64,000 bases of DNA from Aporrectodea caliginosa (GCA_020284085.1 JACEVL010000935.1:441460-505459); one strand, 5' to 3'; shown: positions 10,300 through 20,564, numbered from the stretch's first letter. The notes: generated by a model not told the origin, from the sequence alone. Program-made: numbers and translations.

Positions 10300-10402
10300 A
10301 TCAGCGTTGATTTCAACGCTCGTGAATAAGCTGAGGCCCTGCGCTTAGCCTTAGAATAGCGCTTTAGACCTTTGAAGGTTACGATTACGATTACGATTAC
10401 GT
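10300..10402 (+). mobile_element. LINE 3' end with (GATTAC)n tail
   Basis: CGCTCGTGAATAAGCTGAGG, CTGCGCTTAGCCTTAGAATA and GCGCTTTAG lead into GATTACGATTACGATTACG. The same terminus is seen at 21,095-21,180, at 36,790-36,865, and on the minus strand near 17,892-17,960 and 58,705-58,760. Confidence 0.7.
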
Positions 10403-10570
10403 AGATGAGGAAAGACTTGCCTGTTGATGAGGTGAGACTGGAGGTCACTCCTTGGTAGAACCTCCTGGCAGAACTCGGCATTCGGACAAACCATCAGCAA
10501 CTTATCCAGCAGTCTGGAAACAGATTGTGAACAACGTAAATTCAGCTTTGGTCAGGCAATAAAGGAAAGG

Positions 10571-10830
10571 GAGAAGAGGTGAGAAGAGGTGAGAAGAGGT
10601 GAGAACAGGTGAGAACAGGTGAGAAGAGGTGAGAAGAGGTGAGAAGAGGTGAGAAGAGGTGAGAACAGGTGAGAACAGGTGAGAAGAGGTGAGAAGAGGT
10701 GAGAACATGTTAGAACAGGTGAGAACAGGTGAGAAGAGGTTAGAAGAGGTGAGAAGAGGTGAGAACATGTGAGAACAGGTGAGAACAGGTGAGAACAGGT
10801 GAGAACATGTGAGAACAGGTAAGAACAGGT
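10571..10830 (+). repeat. 10-bp minisatellite GAGAAGAGGT / GAGAACAGGT, 26 copies
   Basis: Twenty-six decamers in perfect register with no indels. Variation is confined to G/C at position 6, T for G at position 8, and a few first-base changes. Blocks of G-type and C-type units alternate, so groups of units have been copied together. Every junction reads AGGTGAGA or similar, close to a 5' splice-site consensus on the plus strand. Confidence 0.97.
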
Positions 10831-10927
10831 GAGACAGACTATTTAAGCTTCGGGAAGGAAGTGCAAGATCACCTAGGTACGGTAAGGTCAAATATGGTAA
10901 GTTCAGAATAACTAAGTAAACTTAATC

Positions 10928-11265
10928 ATGATTGGGCTATAGCATGTCCAAGGGGTGATCAGGTTGGGCTAATACTGGTCCAAAGGTTTATCAGGTTTGG
11001 GCTAAAACTGGTCCAAAGGGCTTCAGGATTGGGCCATATCTGGTTCAAATGTATACTAGGATTGGGCTAATACTGGTCTAAGGGTTGATCAGGATTGGGT
11101 TAATACTGGTCCCAAGGTGAATCAGAATTGGGTTAATACTCGTTCAAATGTGGATCAGGATTGGGTTAATACTGGCCCAAAGGGGGTTAAGAATATGGCC
11201 TTAGCTGGTCCAAAGGTGGATCGAGATTGGCGCAATGCTGGTCCACTTTGGGTTATACACAGCCC
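10928..11265 (+). repeat. Diverged 33-bp minisatellite, about 10 copies
   Basis: Units of about 33 bp built on ATCAGGATTGGGTTAATACT followed by GGTCCAAAGG. In the right half the frame is open and gives an 11-residue repeat such as DQDWVNTGPKG. The left copies have stops and indels, so it is most likely non-coding. Confidence 0.85.
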
Positions 11266-11635
11266 CGGACGGAAGTCCAGAATAGAGGCCGCCGTCTACA
11301 CGTCGTAAAGACAGCAAATCTCCGGAAAGAAGCACGTCACAGTAAGAAATAAATCTCCTTTATTCCATAGTGGATTGTAACGGAACTGCTCATTCCTGTT
11401 CCGGAACCTCAGATCCGGAAATGAATGAATCCCAAGGTCAGTGCATCCCTTGACTGGCTGCCGTCTACTTCCAACTTCAAAGCTAACGCCGATAACGAAT
11501 GCCAATGCTTCTTGACGGAGGCAAGCGCGGGCGGGTTATTTGCACGCAGTCCGCTAAGTAGGCTGAGCTTGAGCTTGCAATTGGTGGATTTTGGACTCGG
11601 CGCGCTACCGAATTGCATAGGCCGTGCTGCAAATG
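11266..11635. other. Unassigned stretch
   Basis: About 370 bp with balanced composition and overlapping open frames on both strands. I recognise no domain and see no repeats. Confidence 0.3.
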
Positions 11636-11935
11636 GTAAGGTGATATGAGGTAATGTAAGGGACAAGGTAATCGAAGAGATTAGGTAAGGAAAGCAAAGG
11701 AAGAGAAGGGGTTATGGAAGAGATAAAGAGGGGGTGAGATGGGGTTTGGAAAGAGAAAATGTAAGATAAGAGATAAAGTAAAGGAAGAGGTCAGGTAAGG
11801 TAACAGATAAGGTAATGGAAAGATGGGGTTAGGAAGACCAGGAAGAGAAAAAAGTAAGGGAAGAGATAGGCCTAAGATGAGAATAGGTAAGGATGGGAAA
11901 GTCAAGTAAAGTTAAGTTAAGATGAGATTAGATTA
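11636..11935. repeat. Purine-rich GGTAAGG-type tract
   Basis: About 300 bp that is largely A and G on the plus strand, with many GGTAAGG, GGTTAGG and AAGAGATAA words. It is degenerate, with no clean period. Confidence 0.7.
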
Positions 11936-12584
11936 GATAAACTGAGACGAGATCAGACAGAATCACAACAAAGATTACATATCTATCACAGACCAAGCAG
12001 ACACGTAGCGAGACTTAAATTCAAGAGGAGGCAACTTCACAGACGTTTGGCAAAATCCTGGTCATTGTGGTCATTAGTCAATCGAAGTTCCAGTATATAA
12101 AAAAGTAAGAGGAAGCAACTGCCTCCTCTTGCCTCAATGTAGCTACGCCTATGAGACCAAGACGAACCAAGGCGGCAAGAAACAGTTAAATCGAAATATA
12201 AGACGCATCAAAATGCGTCTCCCATGTTTGGCACAGCATATATCGTCCTATTGACAACAACATCAACACCGACAGCGAACAACGAAACGACATTTCCCCC
12301 TTCTTCTTCTTGAAAAGGTCCGACGGAGGAGACTCGGTCATTCGACCTGCATTCGACGCCTTTCAGCTCCACCGTGACACGCGGTCTCCTTAGGAATGAG
12401 TTCGGTCGCAGAGCCATCCATCAATCCAACGTAACGACTGTGCAATGGAAAGTCCACAATGGAGGCGGCCTTTTGAGAAGCGCTGTATACACACTGCGCT
12501 GCCCATCACTTATTCAGGAATGCAATTCTTTGCAATTAGGCACACGGCAAGCAAGAGGAAAGTAAGTAGGCCTAATCTAGCAAG
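11936..12584. other. Unassigned stretch
   Basis: About 650 bp without clear repeats. A small hyphenated palindrome of GAGGAAGCAACTGCCTCCTC type lies at 12,108-12,131. No gene is recognised. Confidence 0.3.
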
Positions 12585-12900
12585 TAATGAGTTAGTAAGT
12601 AAGTAAGCAAGCAGGAGAGCATATAAGTAAATGAGTAAGTCATCCAGCAAGTAGGTGAGTAGGTGAGTGAGTGAGTGAGTGAGTGAGTGAGTGAGTGAGT
12701 GAGTGAGTGAGTGAGTGAGTGAGTGAGTGAGTGAGTGAGTGAGTGAGTGAGTGAGTGAGTGAGTGCGTGAGTGAGTGCGTGAGTGAGTGAGTTAGTAAGT
12801 AGGTAAGCAAGCAAATAGGTAAGTCAGTAAGTAATCTGGCAAGTAAAAGGTAATTAAGTAAGTAAGCAAGCAGGCAAATAAGTGAGTAATGCAGCAAGTG
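12585..12900. repeat. (GAGT)n microsatellite with (AGTA) flanks
   Basis: The core 12,654-12,790 is nearly pure GAGT; both sides degrade into AAGTAAGC and AAGTAGGT. The opposite strand gives a spurious Leu-Thr-His-Ser repeat. Confidence 0.95.
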
Positions 12901-13353
12901 AGTAAGTAACTGTCGTCTAAGACTATCGCCAAAGACGATCCGTCAAGACTCCTGACTAAGACTTTCGACTGAGACTTGTATTAAGAGCATGGCCTACTTT
13001 GTCCTGGCGTCATAAGCAGGTCTTAAGGCTTCCCCTCAGCTAATAGGATTAGATGGCTTGAGTCCGTGCAGAATAGCGCTATAAAACTTCGCGGTTTGCT
13101 GGTTGGATGTCGTGAGAAATCTTAGACCGCGTGGAACAGAAAGCGGATTTCTCTCAGCCGATTTATGTGTCGTGTTTTGCGGCCAGCGGATGACCGACCA
13201 GTTGGGATCGATTTCGACGAATCCTCGACACACCTATAGTGAGCCAACGGTTCCAGGAGTAATGGCTTAGGCCTATACTTACAGAAACACACGAAGACGT
13301 ACACACACGAAAACACACAGTGATAGAGATGGAGCTGGGAATGGACATAAATA

Positions 13354-13357
<4 letters not shown>

Positions 13358-13387
<30 letters not shown>

Positions 13388-13398
13388 ACTACTACTAC

Positions 13399-13461
<63 letters not shown>

Positions 13462-13597
13462 TATTATTATTATTATTATTATTATTATTTTGCCCCGAGG
13501 TATACATGATCCCTCAGGGACTTGAACATTAATTAAAACAGTAAAATTCGTCTGGAACGGCACCTAATCGTCGTTATTATTATTATTATTATTATTA

Positions 13598-13653
<56 letters not shown>
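13358..13653. repeat. Triplet cluster: (ACT/GCT)n, (AAT)n-(ATT)n palindrome, (TTA)n
   Basis: GCT triplets at 13,366-13,390 pass into (AAT)n at 13,400-13,459 and, without a spacer, into (ATT)n to about 13,490. This forms an inverted pair around a single centre. After about 85 bp of unique DNA a second (TTA)n runs 13,575-13,653. Confidence 0.92.
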
Positions 13654-13654
<1 letters not shown>

Positions 13655-13804
13655 ACAAAAATAATTGTGATGATAATGATGATTAGACATACTTACACGC
13701 ATACACAGTGATAGAGATGGAGATAGGGATAGAGATAAATACAGAGGCAGAGTTACAGAGGATAGGAATTACAGAAAAGCACACGAATACAGAGACGGGC
13801 AGAC

Positions 13805-13911
13805 AGACTGACAGACTGGTTGGTTGAGTGACTGATTGGTTGATTGATGAATTGATTGATTGATTGAATGAATGAATGAATGATTGATTGATTGATTGAT
13901 TGAATGAATGA

Positions 13912-13942
<31 letters not shown>

Positions 13943-13978
13943 ATTGCTTGATTGATTGATTGATTGATTGATTGAGGT
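13805..13978. repeat. (ATTG)n microsatellite
   Basis: ATTG tetramers with GAATGAAT and GCTTG variants. ATTG is the tail unit of the LINE family at 28,127-28,620, so this may be an expanded tail, but no LINE body was found beside it. Confidence 0.93.
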
Positions 13979-14029
13979 ATATAAAACGGAAATAGATACA
14001 GATACAACTATAAAGATAGATATACCGTC

Positions 14030-14067
14030 AGATAGATTGATAGATAGATAAATAGGCACATAGATGG

Positions 14068-14100
<33 letters not shown>

Positions 14101-14430
14101 TAGATAGATGGATGGATGGATGGATGGATGGATGGATGGATGGATGGACGGACGGACGGACGGACGGACGGACGGACGGACGGACGGACGGACGGACGGA
14201 CGGACGGACGGACGGACGGATGGACGGACGGACGGATGGACGGACGGACGGACGGACGGACGGACGGACGGACGGACGGATGGATGGATGGATGGATGGA
14301 TGGATGGATGGATGGATAGATGGACGGATGGGCGGATGGACGGATGGACGGATGGACGGATGGAGGGATGGAGGGATGGAGGGATGGATGGATGGATGGA
14401 TGGATGGATGGATGGATGGATGGACCGATG
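14030..14430. repeat. (GATA)n then alternating (GATG)n and (GACG)n blocks
   Basis: GATA to 14,106, then GATG, a long GACG block (about 14,147-14,280) interrupted by GATG, then GATG again to 14,425. GACG and GATG differ by one C-to-T change inside a CpG. The frames Met-Asp-Gly-Trp / Arg-Thr-Asp-Gly are artefacts of the 4-bp period. Confidence 0.95.
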
Positions 14431-14849
14431 GACGGATGGACAGAAATACAGACAGACAGACAATTGGTTTATATCTCGATGGACAGACAAGACTCTTGAC
14501 ACTTCAACCCAGAGACAGACAGAGAGTATGTTTCCAAGCAAATGGCGACGTGACCTTGACATGAATCCTAAGGACATGCTAATTTAATCAATTCTAGTCG
14601 TCTAGACCATTCCATCATAAGACTTATGGAGCGCCGGTATTATAAACCCGAGACATCAGTCCATGGTCTCCACCGTCGCAAAATGACATTCCACAAGCAT
14701 AATCCACTGGAACCCGCTGAGACCGCGAGACCCGCGAGAATGTGAGACCGGTTGAAAGCTACAGAGAGGAAAAGCAATGCATCAAAGATCATCATACTTC
14801 AGGACTTAGTTAACGACTTAAGGGAGCTAGCAGAACAAACCTTATACGG

Positions 14850-14945
14850 CTTGGCACCCACTCACTCAAATGGGCAACGGTGGTGAAGGATTTCACCCGA
14901 TCAATTAACTGAAAAACGAGGAGGGCCTAGCACGGTCCGTACATG
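14850..14945. mobile_element. Partial copy of a dispersed repeat (GGTGGTGAAGGAT family)
   Basis: CACTCAAATGGGCAACGG, GGTGAAGGATTTCACCCGAT and GCACGGTCCGTACA match 17,778-17,885 and the right side of the inverted-repeat element at 5,730-5,790. The family is unidentified. Confidence 0.55.
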
Positions 14946-15196
14946 GTCACGTTAACTGGCGTGGCACCGGTGGCGTAGGGCTACCAAAGGGGGCAGAGGA
15001 AGCGAGTCTCCCCGGGCGACCATGTGCAGGGGCGGCAAAGTGGGGTTGAAGAAAATAAAAACGAGTGAATGTTGGAATAAAAGTGAAAAAGTAGGAGAGA
15101 AAGAAAGAAAGGTAGAAAAAGAAGGAATGAAAGAAAGAAACCGTCACTTTGGTCAAGTCAACTTGGCTTCCGATGCCGCCTCTAAGCCTCCGTTGA

Positions 15197-16440
15197 TAGA
15201 TAGATAGATATTCGTTTTATTTTCTGACAGGTTGACAGACCGCAACCAGTTACAATAGAAATGTGTTAAATAAATGAAATCAAAAACAAACGAAAAAAAC
15301 GGTTCCGCGACAACTCGTCGAACGACATTTCGTCTAACGACACTTCGTCTACGACAATTCGTCGAACGACATTTCGTCTACCAGTGTATCTGTATCCATT
15401 ACTGCTAATCAAGAGAGGCCGCTTTCGTATAGTTTCGCTAAAGCGTGCTATATATTCTCAGGAATCCAGCTTCTAATTACTGACAAGATTATTTTCATCA
15501 ATCCAGCTTCTATTGAATGGAAACCTATTTTCATCCACGCATCCATGCTGATTTCCAGCTTCTATTTACGGGAAAAATTATTTCGATCACTCTAGCTTCT
15601 ATTTCAACACAGGAATGTTTTCATCAATCCCACTTCTATTTCGTAAAACAGTTTTTTCATCAGTCCAGCTTCCATTTTAAAGTGACAACATCAAATAACT
15701 TAGTAGACGAAATGTCGTTCGACGAAATGTCGCTCGACGAAGTGTCGTAGACGAAATGTCGTTCGACGAGTTGTCGTGACACCAAAAAAACACAGACAGG
15801 TGTGCAGTCAGGTGAGACTTAGGGCAAGCGTTTGTAAAGTACACGAGGGATAAAGTTCTTCACGTCCTTAGCAGGCAGTTCAAAGTTATGACGTCTTGGG
15901 CGGAGGTTGTATCGTCGTTGTACGATTGGTGGAAATAGCCCTCGCAAGACATGGCAGTCATTCCTAATAACTGCCTGGAGCAGTCGCTCTTCAGCTGCAC
16001 CCGCCGTCTCCTCCACGCCCGGCGATCGCGGTGGGAGGAAACCCATCCTCTGCATCCTCTGCACCAGACGCTCAAGTCTGGAACGGTCCTCAGCGCTGGC
16101 GTAGCCCCACCAGGCAGGTGCGGCATAGAGAAGACGGGCCACAGTGGTGGCCCTGGCCACCTCGTGTAGACCAGTTTGGGACAGGCCGTGCGTCCTCAAG
16201 ATCCTCAGCGCGTGAAGCGAGCCTGAACACGCACTGAGAATGTCACAAACGTGGTTGGTTGCTTTCAGATCGCTGCGGATGGTGACTCCGAGAATTACCA
16301 TTGAGGTTACTCGCTCCATGCCGATCAGAGGTGGTGGAAGCAACTCCTTAGCGCTCCGACGGGTGATCAACATCTCTCGAGATTTGCTAGAGTTTAGCCG
16401 CAGATTATTAGGGGCGACATCACTCTTAGAGGTCTACGTT
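15197..16440 (-). mobile_element. LINE 3' part with reverse-transcriptase C-terminus and (TATC)n tail
   Basis: The minus-strand frame from about 16,373 to 15,819 reads ILGVTIRSDL, then LYAAPAWWGYASAEDRSRLE, HVLRGLFPP, YNLRPRRHNFELP and FIPRVLYKRLP. This is the thumb and C-terminal segment of a CR1/L2/Jockey-type LINE; the catalytic YxDD region is missing. The frame is intact for about 185 residues, so the insertion is fairly young. The 3' UTR runs to 15,214 and ends in a TATC tail. It is split by the 483-bp TIR element at 15,301-15,783. Confidence 0.88.
15301..15783. mobile_element. Non-autonomous TIR element inserted in a LINE 3' UTR
   Basis: Terminal inverted repeats of about 82 bp (15,301-15,382 and 15,702-15,783) are roughly 90% identical. 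Each is built of TCGTCGAACGACATTTCGTC-like modules. The element is flanked by the perfect 8-bp duplication AAAAAAAC (15,293-15,300 and 15,784-15,791). An 8-bp duplication suits hAT-like elements, though the ends GGT...ACC are unusual. The interior at 15,440-15,680 carries imperfect ~37-bp repeats built on TTTTCATCAATCCAGCTTCT. The same repeats occur at 33,540-33,845 and 47,590-47,705. There is no coding capacity. Confidence 0.88.
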
Positions 16441-17221
16441 TAACAGAAGCAGTAGAAAAGGATGCAGTTTCTTTGTATTGTTTACTAAATATGAGCATAT
16501 TATATTATTATTCATAATCCAAATAATTCAGTAAATAAAATACATCGTTTAATTTGATTTTATTGTCACTAAAACTGAAACTTCTACTGCGCATAGTAAG
16601 CCGTGTTTGCACCGTCACTGTAAAGCGGAATAACGGTTTAATAATAATAATAATCTTTGAAGAATGCAGCGTGGCAGCGCTGTGCCTTGTCTTTTATATA
16701 ACGGACACAATTATTACTGTACGCTACTTCCGAGAAATTATGACATAAACAAATTTAAAAAATCTTAAATAGTATGTTTTTTCGTAAATAAAATTGGTGG
16801 TTATATTTAATTAATTCCTTCATATCCGTTTCATGCTTCCGCTTGGTTCACACTATATTATTTTTAACTGCAATTAATAAGATAATGACCATAAGTTCCA
16901 TAACAGTATTACTGTGAGATCAAATAATTGTTTATTACTACTTCCATTGGGCCCACTCGTATTAACTACAGACGCAATATTTATTCATTCATTCATTACG
17001 AATGAAAATGAGTAAGAGGTTGAACTAAGTGGGGTTGAATATAGGAAGCGCAGAGAAAATCGCCAAAAAAGAAAAGTAGGTGGTATGCTTCGATATTTGT
17101 TTCTTCCACATCCGCAACAGAAGCGGCGAGTCAGCGACAGTCGCAACTCATGAAAAAAATGTTTTATTATCTAATAATAATAACAATAATAATAAGAGTA
17201 ATAATAATTTTAAAAAAATTT
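16441..17221. other. AT-rich unassigned stretch
   Basis: About 780 bp of AT-rich DNA with short AAT runs near 16,640 and 17,170. No gene or mobile element was recognised. Confidence 0.35.
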
Positions 17222-17345
17222 AAAAAAATAATAATAATAATAATAACGACAATTTATATGGCGCCGTAGCACGGCCATGCCTTTACAAGGGCGCCTTACA
17301 AAACAGCTAACAACAGTCGGGATAAGCCATGGCGAACAAAATTAA
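17222..17345 (-). mobile_element. SINE/LINE 3' end with (TTA)n tail
   Basis: An AAT run is followed by CGACAATTTATATGGCGCCG, GGCATGCC-type sequence and AAGGGCGCCTTACAAAACAG. On the minus strand it ends in the same way as the element at 49,085-49,165, whose tail is also TTA. Confidence 0.6.
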
Positions 17346-17611
17346 TGTGATTTTAGCATGGATCTAATAATGATAGATTTCAGTTAGTTGAAAATGTAGG
17401 CTATAGCTGAAGGGGATAATTTAAAAATTCATTGAAAAGTGATAAATCCAGACAGGCTATCAACCTCATAAAATAAAATTGTAGGCCTATATGTAATAAG
17501 ATCGACGATCGTCATGCAAATTGCAATCTTTTAGAGAAAAATAATAGCGTATCCAAAATTAAGTTGCCAAGGGCGGCATTTCAACAGCTCGGTACGCCAC
17601 TGCATGGCACC

Positions 17612-17777
17612 CTGTGGCGGCGCCAGTGGGTATAGGGGGACTTAGCCCCCTAATTGCGGCTCAGCCCCCCCAAAAAAACCTGGGAAATCAAAGCAAATCA
17701 CAGGGAGGAGGGAACAAAAGGGAAGGGCTTGGAGCTTTAGCCCCCCCCGCTAACCTGAAATCCTGGCGCCTCCACTG
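17612..17777. mobile_element. hAT-like MITE, 166 bp, with perfect 8-bp target duplication
   Basis: The left end is CTGTGGCGGCGCCAG and the right end reads CTGGCGCCTCCACTG, that is CAGTGGAGGCGCCAG inverted. The 8 bp ATGGCACC occur directly before (17,604-17,611) and directly after (17,778-17,785). Inside is a G-run/C-run pair, GGGGGACTTAGCCCCC, and a matching GGCTAAAGC arm. CAGTGGCGGCGCCAGG-type ends with 8-bp duplications are typical of hAT elements. The target is a copy of the GGTGGTGAAGGAT family. Confidence 0.9.
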
Positions 17778-17885
17778 ATGGCACCTATTCAAACGGGCAG
17801 AGGTGGTGAAGGATGTTGCCCGATCAATCCACTGCAAAATGAGCAGAGCCGAGGTCACACAGTCGCTCTGGTACGGTCCGTACAC
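17778..17885. mobile_element. Copy of the GGTGGTGAAGGAT dispersed repeat
   Basis: GGCACCTATTCAAACGGGCA, GAGGTGGTGAAGGATGTTGC and GGTACGGTCCGTACAC parallel 14,850-14,945. The MITE at 17,612 inserted at its left edge. Confidence 0.6.
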
Positions 17886-17891
17886 GGGGCC

Positions 17892-17965
17892 CTTAAATCG
17901 TAATCTTAGAATTCATAACGCGCTAATTTTAAGTTAAACGCAGGGCGCCAACTTATTCACGAGCG
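17892..17965 (-). mobile_element. LINE 3' end, GATTAC-tail family
   Basis: AAATCGTAATCTTAGAATTC and CGCAGGGCGCCAACTTATTC are the reverse of the terminus at 10,300-10,402. Confidence 0.5.
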
Positions 17966-18014
17966 CTGCGTCGCGTTAGAGAGGTTGTCCACAGATGTCA
18001 AGTGAAGATCTGTA

Positions 18015-18415
<401 letters not shown>

Positions 18416-18584
18416 GGAAGTAGGAGAGATGCTATAAGGCGGATTTAGTATAGAACGAGAAAGGCTTTCAATCCCTGGTCGATCCCTACTTCGTATGAAT
18501 GTGTGCATTCGAAACATTTGACGAGAGAGAGACAGAGTAGCAAAGGGACAGCTAAAGTAGAATCACATAATTCCATCTGGATTA

Positions 18585-19493
18585 CACTGGACAACAAATT
18601 TTAACTTTTTTTTTGTTGCCTAAAAAACTTTAGCTGTTCTATATAGATTTTGGCACGCTGAATCCAGTGGTGTTCTCAGAATTTTTGTATCACGTCAGGT
18701 TTTTGAGAAAAATGGTTTGCAAGATTTTAAAAGAAATGCCCAGAAATTTACTTAGTGCATAGATTTCACTATGGACAACAAATTTTAACTTTTTTTACTT
18801 CCTAAAAACTTTAGCTGTTATATATAGATTTTGGCACGCTGAATCCAGTGGTGTTCTCGGAATATTTGTACCACGTAAGGTTTTTGAGAAAAATAGTTTG
18901 CAAGATTTTAAAAGAAATGCCCAGAAATTTACTTTTAGTGCATAGGTTTCACTGGACAACAAATTTTAACTTTTTTTTGCTTCCTAAAAAACTTTAGCTG
19001 TTCTATATAGATGTTGGCACGCTGAATCCAGTGGTGTTCTCGGAATATTTGTACCACGTAAGGTTTTTGAGAAAAATAATTTGCAAGATTTTAAAAGAAA
19101 TGCCCAGAAATTTACTTTTAGTGCATAGGTTTCACTGGACAACAAATTTTAACTTTTTTGCTTCCTAAAACACTTTAGCTGTTGTATATAGATGTTGGCA
19201 CGCTGAATCCAGTGGTGTTCTCAGAATTTGTGTATCACGTAAGGTTTTTGAGAAAAATGGTTTTCAAGATTCTAAAAAAAATGCCCAAAAATTTACTTAG
19301 TGCATAGATTTCACTGGACAACAAATTTTAACTTTTTTGCTTCCCAACAAACTTTAGCTGTTCTATATAGATTTTGGCACGCTGAATCCAGTGGTGTTCT
19401 CAGAATTTTTGTATCACGTCAGGTTTTTGAGAAAAATGGTTTGCAAGATTTTAAAAGAAATGCCCAGAAATTTACTTAGTGCATAGATTTACA
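18585..19493 (+). repeat. Left arm: five tandem ~182-bp units
   Basis: Units start at GGACAACAAATTTTAACTTT (18,589; 18,773; 18,954; 19,137; 19,316), spaced 179-184 bp. Each contains TTGGCACGCTGAATCCAGTG, GTTTTTGAGAAAAATGGTTT and GAAATGCCCAGAAATTTACT. Identity between units is above 90% by eye. Confidence 0.95.
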
Positions 19494-19505
19494 ATGTACT
19501 GTTAT

Positions 19506-19865
19506 TTACTTTTTGGACATTTTAAAACTGAACAACCGCTGATTTGCGTTTGTATTCAATATCAGAGGCCTCTCTGATCAATGTCAGTCATCAGCTAGCA
19601 TTCTAATGCTCCACACACCTTGGAGTCGTTTCTCCATTGTGGCAATGTCCTGATGTTCGCCATGTTAATCGCTGACATCACAAGGATTTGCTGGAAAATC
19701 CAGATGGGAATTAAAGAATTGTATTTTAGTAACAACCTTCAGATGCAATGCGTGAAGTATCTTTTCAAAAAACTGAATATAATTTGCTGATCTGTTATTG
19801 CCGAGAAAGTTAACGTCCTTCAAAGACTGCCACTCAATTAACTCAATTTTATTCAGAAGTTCGTC
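19506..19865 (-). pseudogene. Decayed C-terminus of a conserved transposon-associated protein
   Basis: The minus strand reads ELIEWQSLKDVNFLGNNRSA, then KIQFFNSHLDFPANPCDVSD. After an in-frame stop the same frame goes on with HGEHQDIATMEKRLQGVW and ANQRLFSFKMSKK before a final stop. The order FLGNxxxxNY, HSHLDxFPxNxGxVSDExGERFHQDI, MExRYQGxW is how I recall an uncharacterised protein family found in many cnidarian and arthropod genomes. Several key residues (E after VSD, RF before HQ) are lost and two stops lie in the frame, so the copy is dead. It sits between the two inverted arrays, which suggests it was the element's own gene. Confidence 0.7.
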
Positions 19866-19906
19866 AAAGCGACTGTCAGTTCTCTTAGAGAACTGACAGT
19901 CGCTTT
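19866..19906. repeat. Perfect 19-bp hairpin at the gene/array junction
   Basis: AAAGCGACTGTCAGTTCTC, a 3-nt loop TTA, and its exact reverse complement. It lies exactly between the coding remnant and the start of the right arm. Confidence 0.95.
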
Positions 19907-20564
19907 TCTCAAAAACCTGACGTGATACAAAAATTCTGAGAACACCACTGGATTCAGCGTGCCAAAATCTATATAGAACAGCTAAAGTTTGTTGGGAAGC
20001 AAAGAAGTTGAAATTTGTTGTCCAGTGAAATCTATGCACTAAGTAAATTTTTGGGCATTTCTTTTAGAATCTTGAAAACCATTTTTCTCAAAAACCTTAC
20101 GTGATACACAAATTCCGAACACCACTGGATTCAGCGTGCCAACATCTATATACAACAGCTAAAATGTTTTAGGAAGCAAAAAAAGTTAAAATTTGTTGTC
20201 CAGTGAAACCTATGCACTAAAAGTAAATTTCTGGGCATTTCTTTTAAAATCTTGCAAACTATTTTTCTCAAAAACCTTACGTGGTACAAATACGAGAACA
20301 CCACTGGATTCAGCGTGCCAAAATCTATATAGAACAGCTAAAGTTTTTAGGAAGTAAAAAAAGTTAAAATTTGTTGTCCATAGTGAAATCTATGCACTAA
20401 GTAAATTTCTGGGCATTTCTTTTAAAATCTTGCAAACCATTTTTCTCAAAAACCTGACGTGATACAAAAACTGAGAACACCACTGGATTCAGCGTGCCAA
20501 CATCTATATAGAACAGCTAAAGTTTTTTAGGCAACAAAAAAAAGTTAAAATTTGTTGTCCAGTG
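19907..20564 (-). repeat. Right arm: inverted array of the same ~180-bp units
   Basis: One partial and three full units in reverse orientation, with unit ends (TTGTCCAGTG) at 20,027, 20,205, 20,385 and 20,564, so spacing is 178-180 bp. Single units differ by small deletions. Confidence 0.95.

Larger units (their letters stand above)
18585..20564. mobile_element. Complete foldback-type element with satellite arms and TTA target duplication
   Basis: The element begins CACTGGACAACAAATTTTAA and ends with its exact reverse complement, closing in GTTGTCCAGTG. It is flanked by TTA on both sides (18,582-18,584 and 20,565-20,567). The left arm is five direct ~182-bp units, the right arm about 3.7 units in opposite orientation, and the middle is the remnant of a protein gene. 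Foldback elements of flies and TU elements of sea urchins have comparable tandem-repeat arms. CACTG ends with a 3-bp duplication would fit a CACTA-like or PIF/Harbinger-like origin, but this is inference. Confidence 0.9.
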
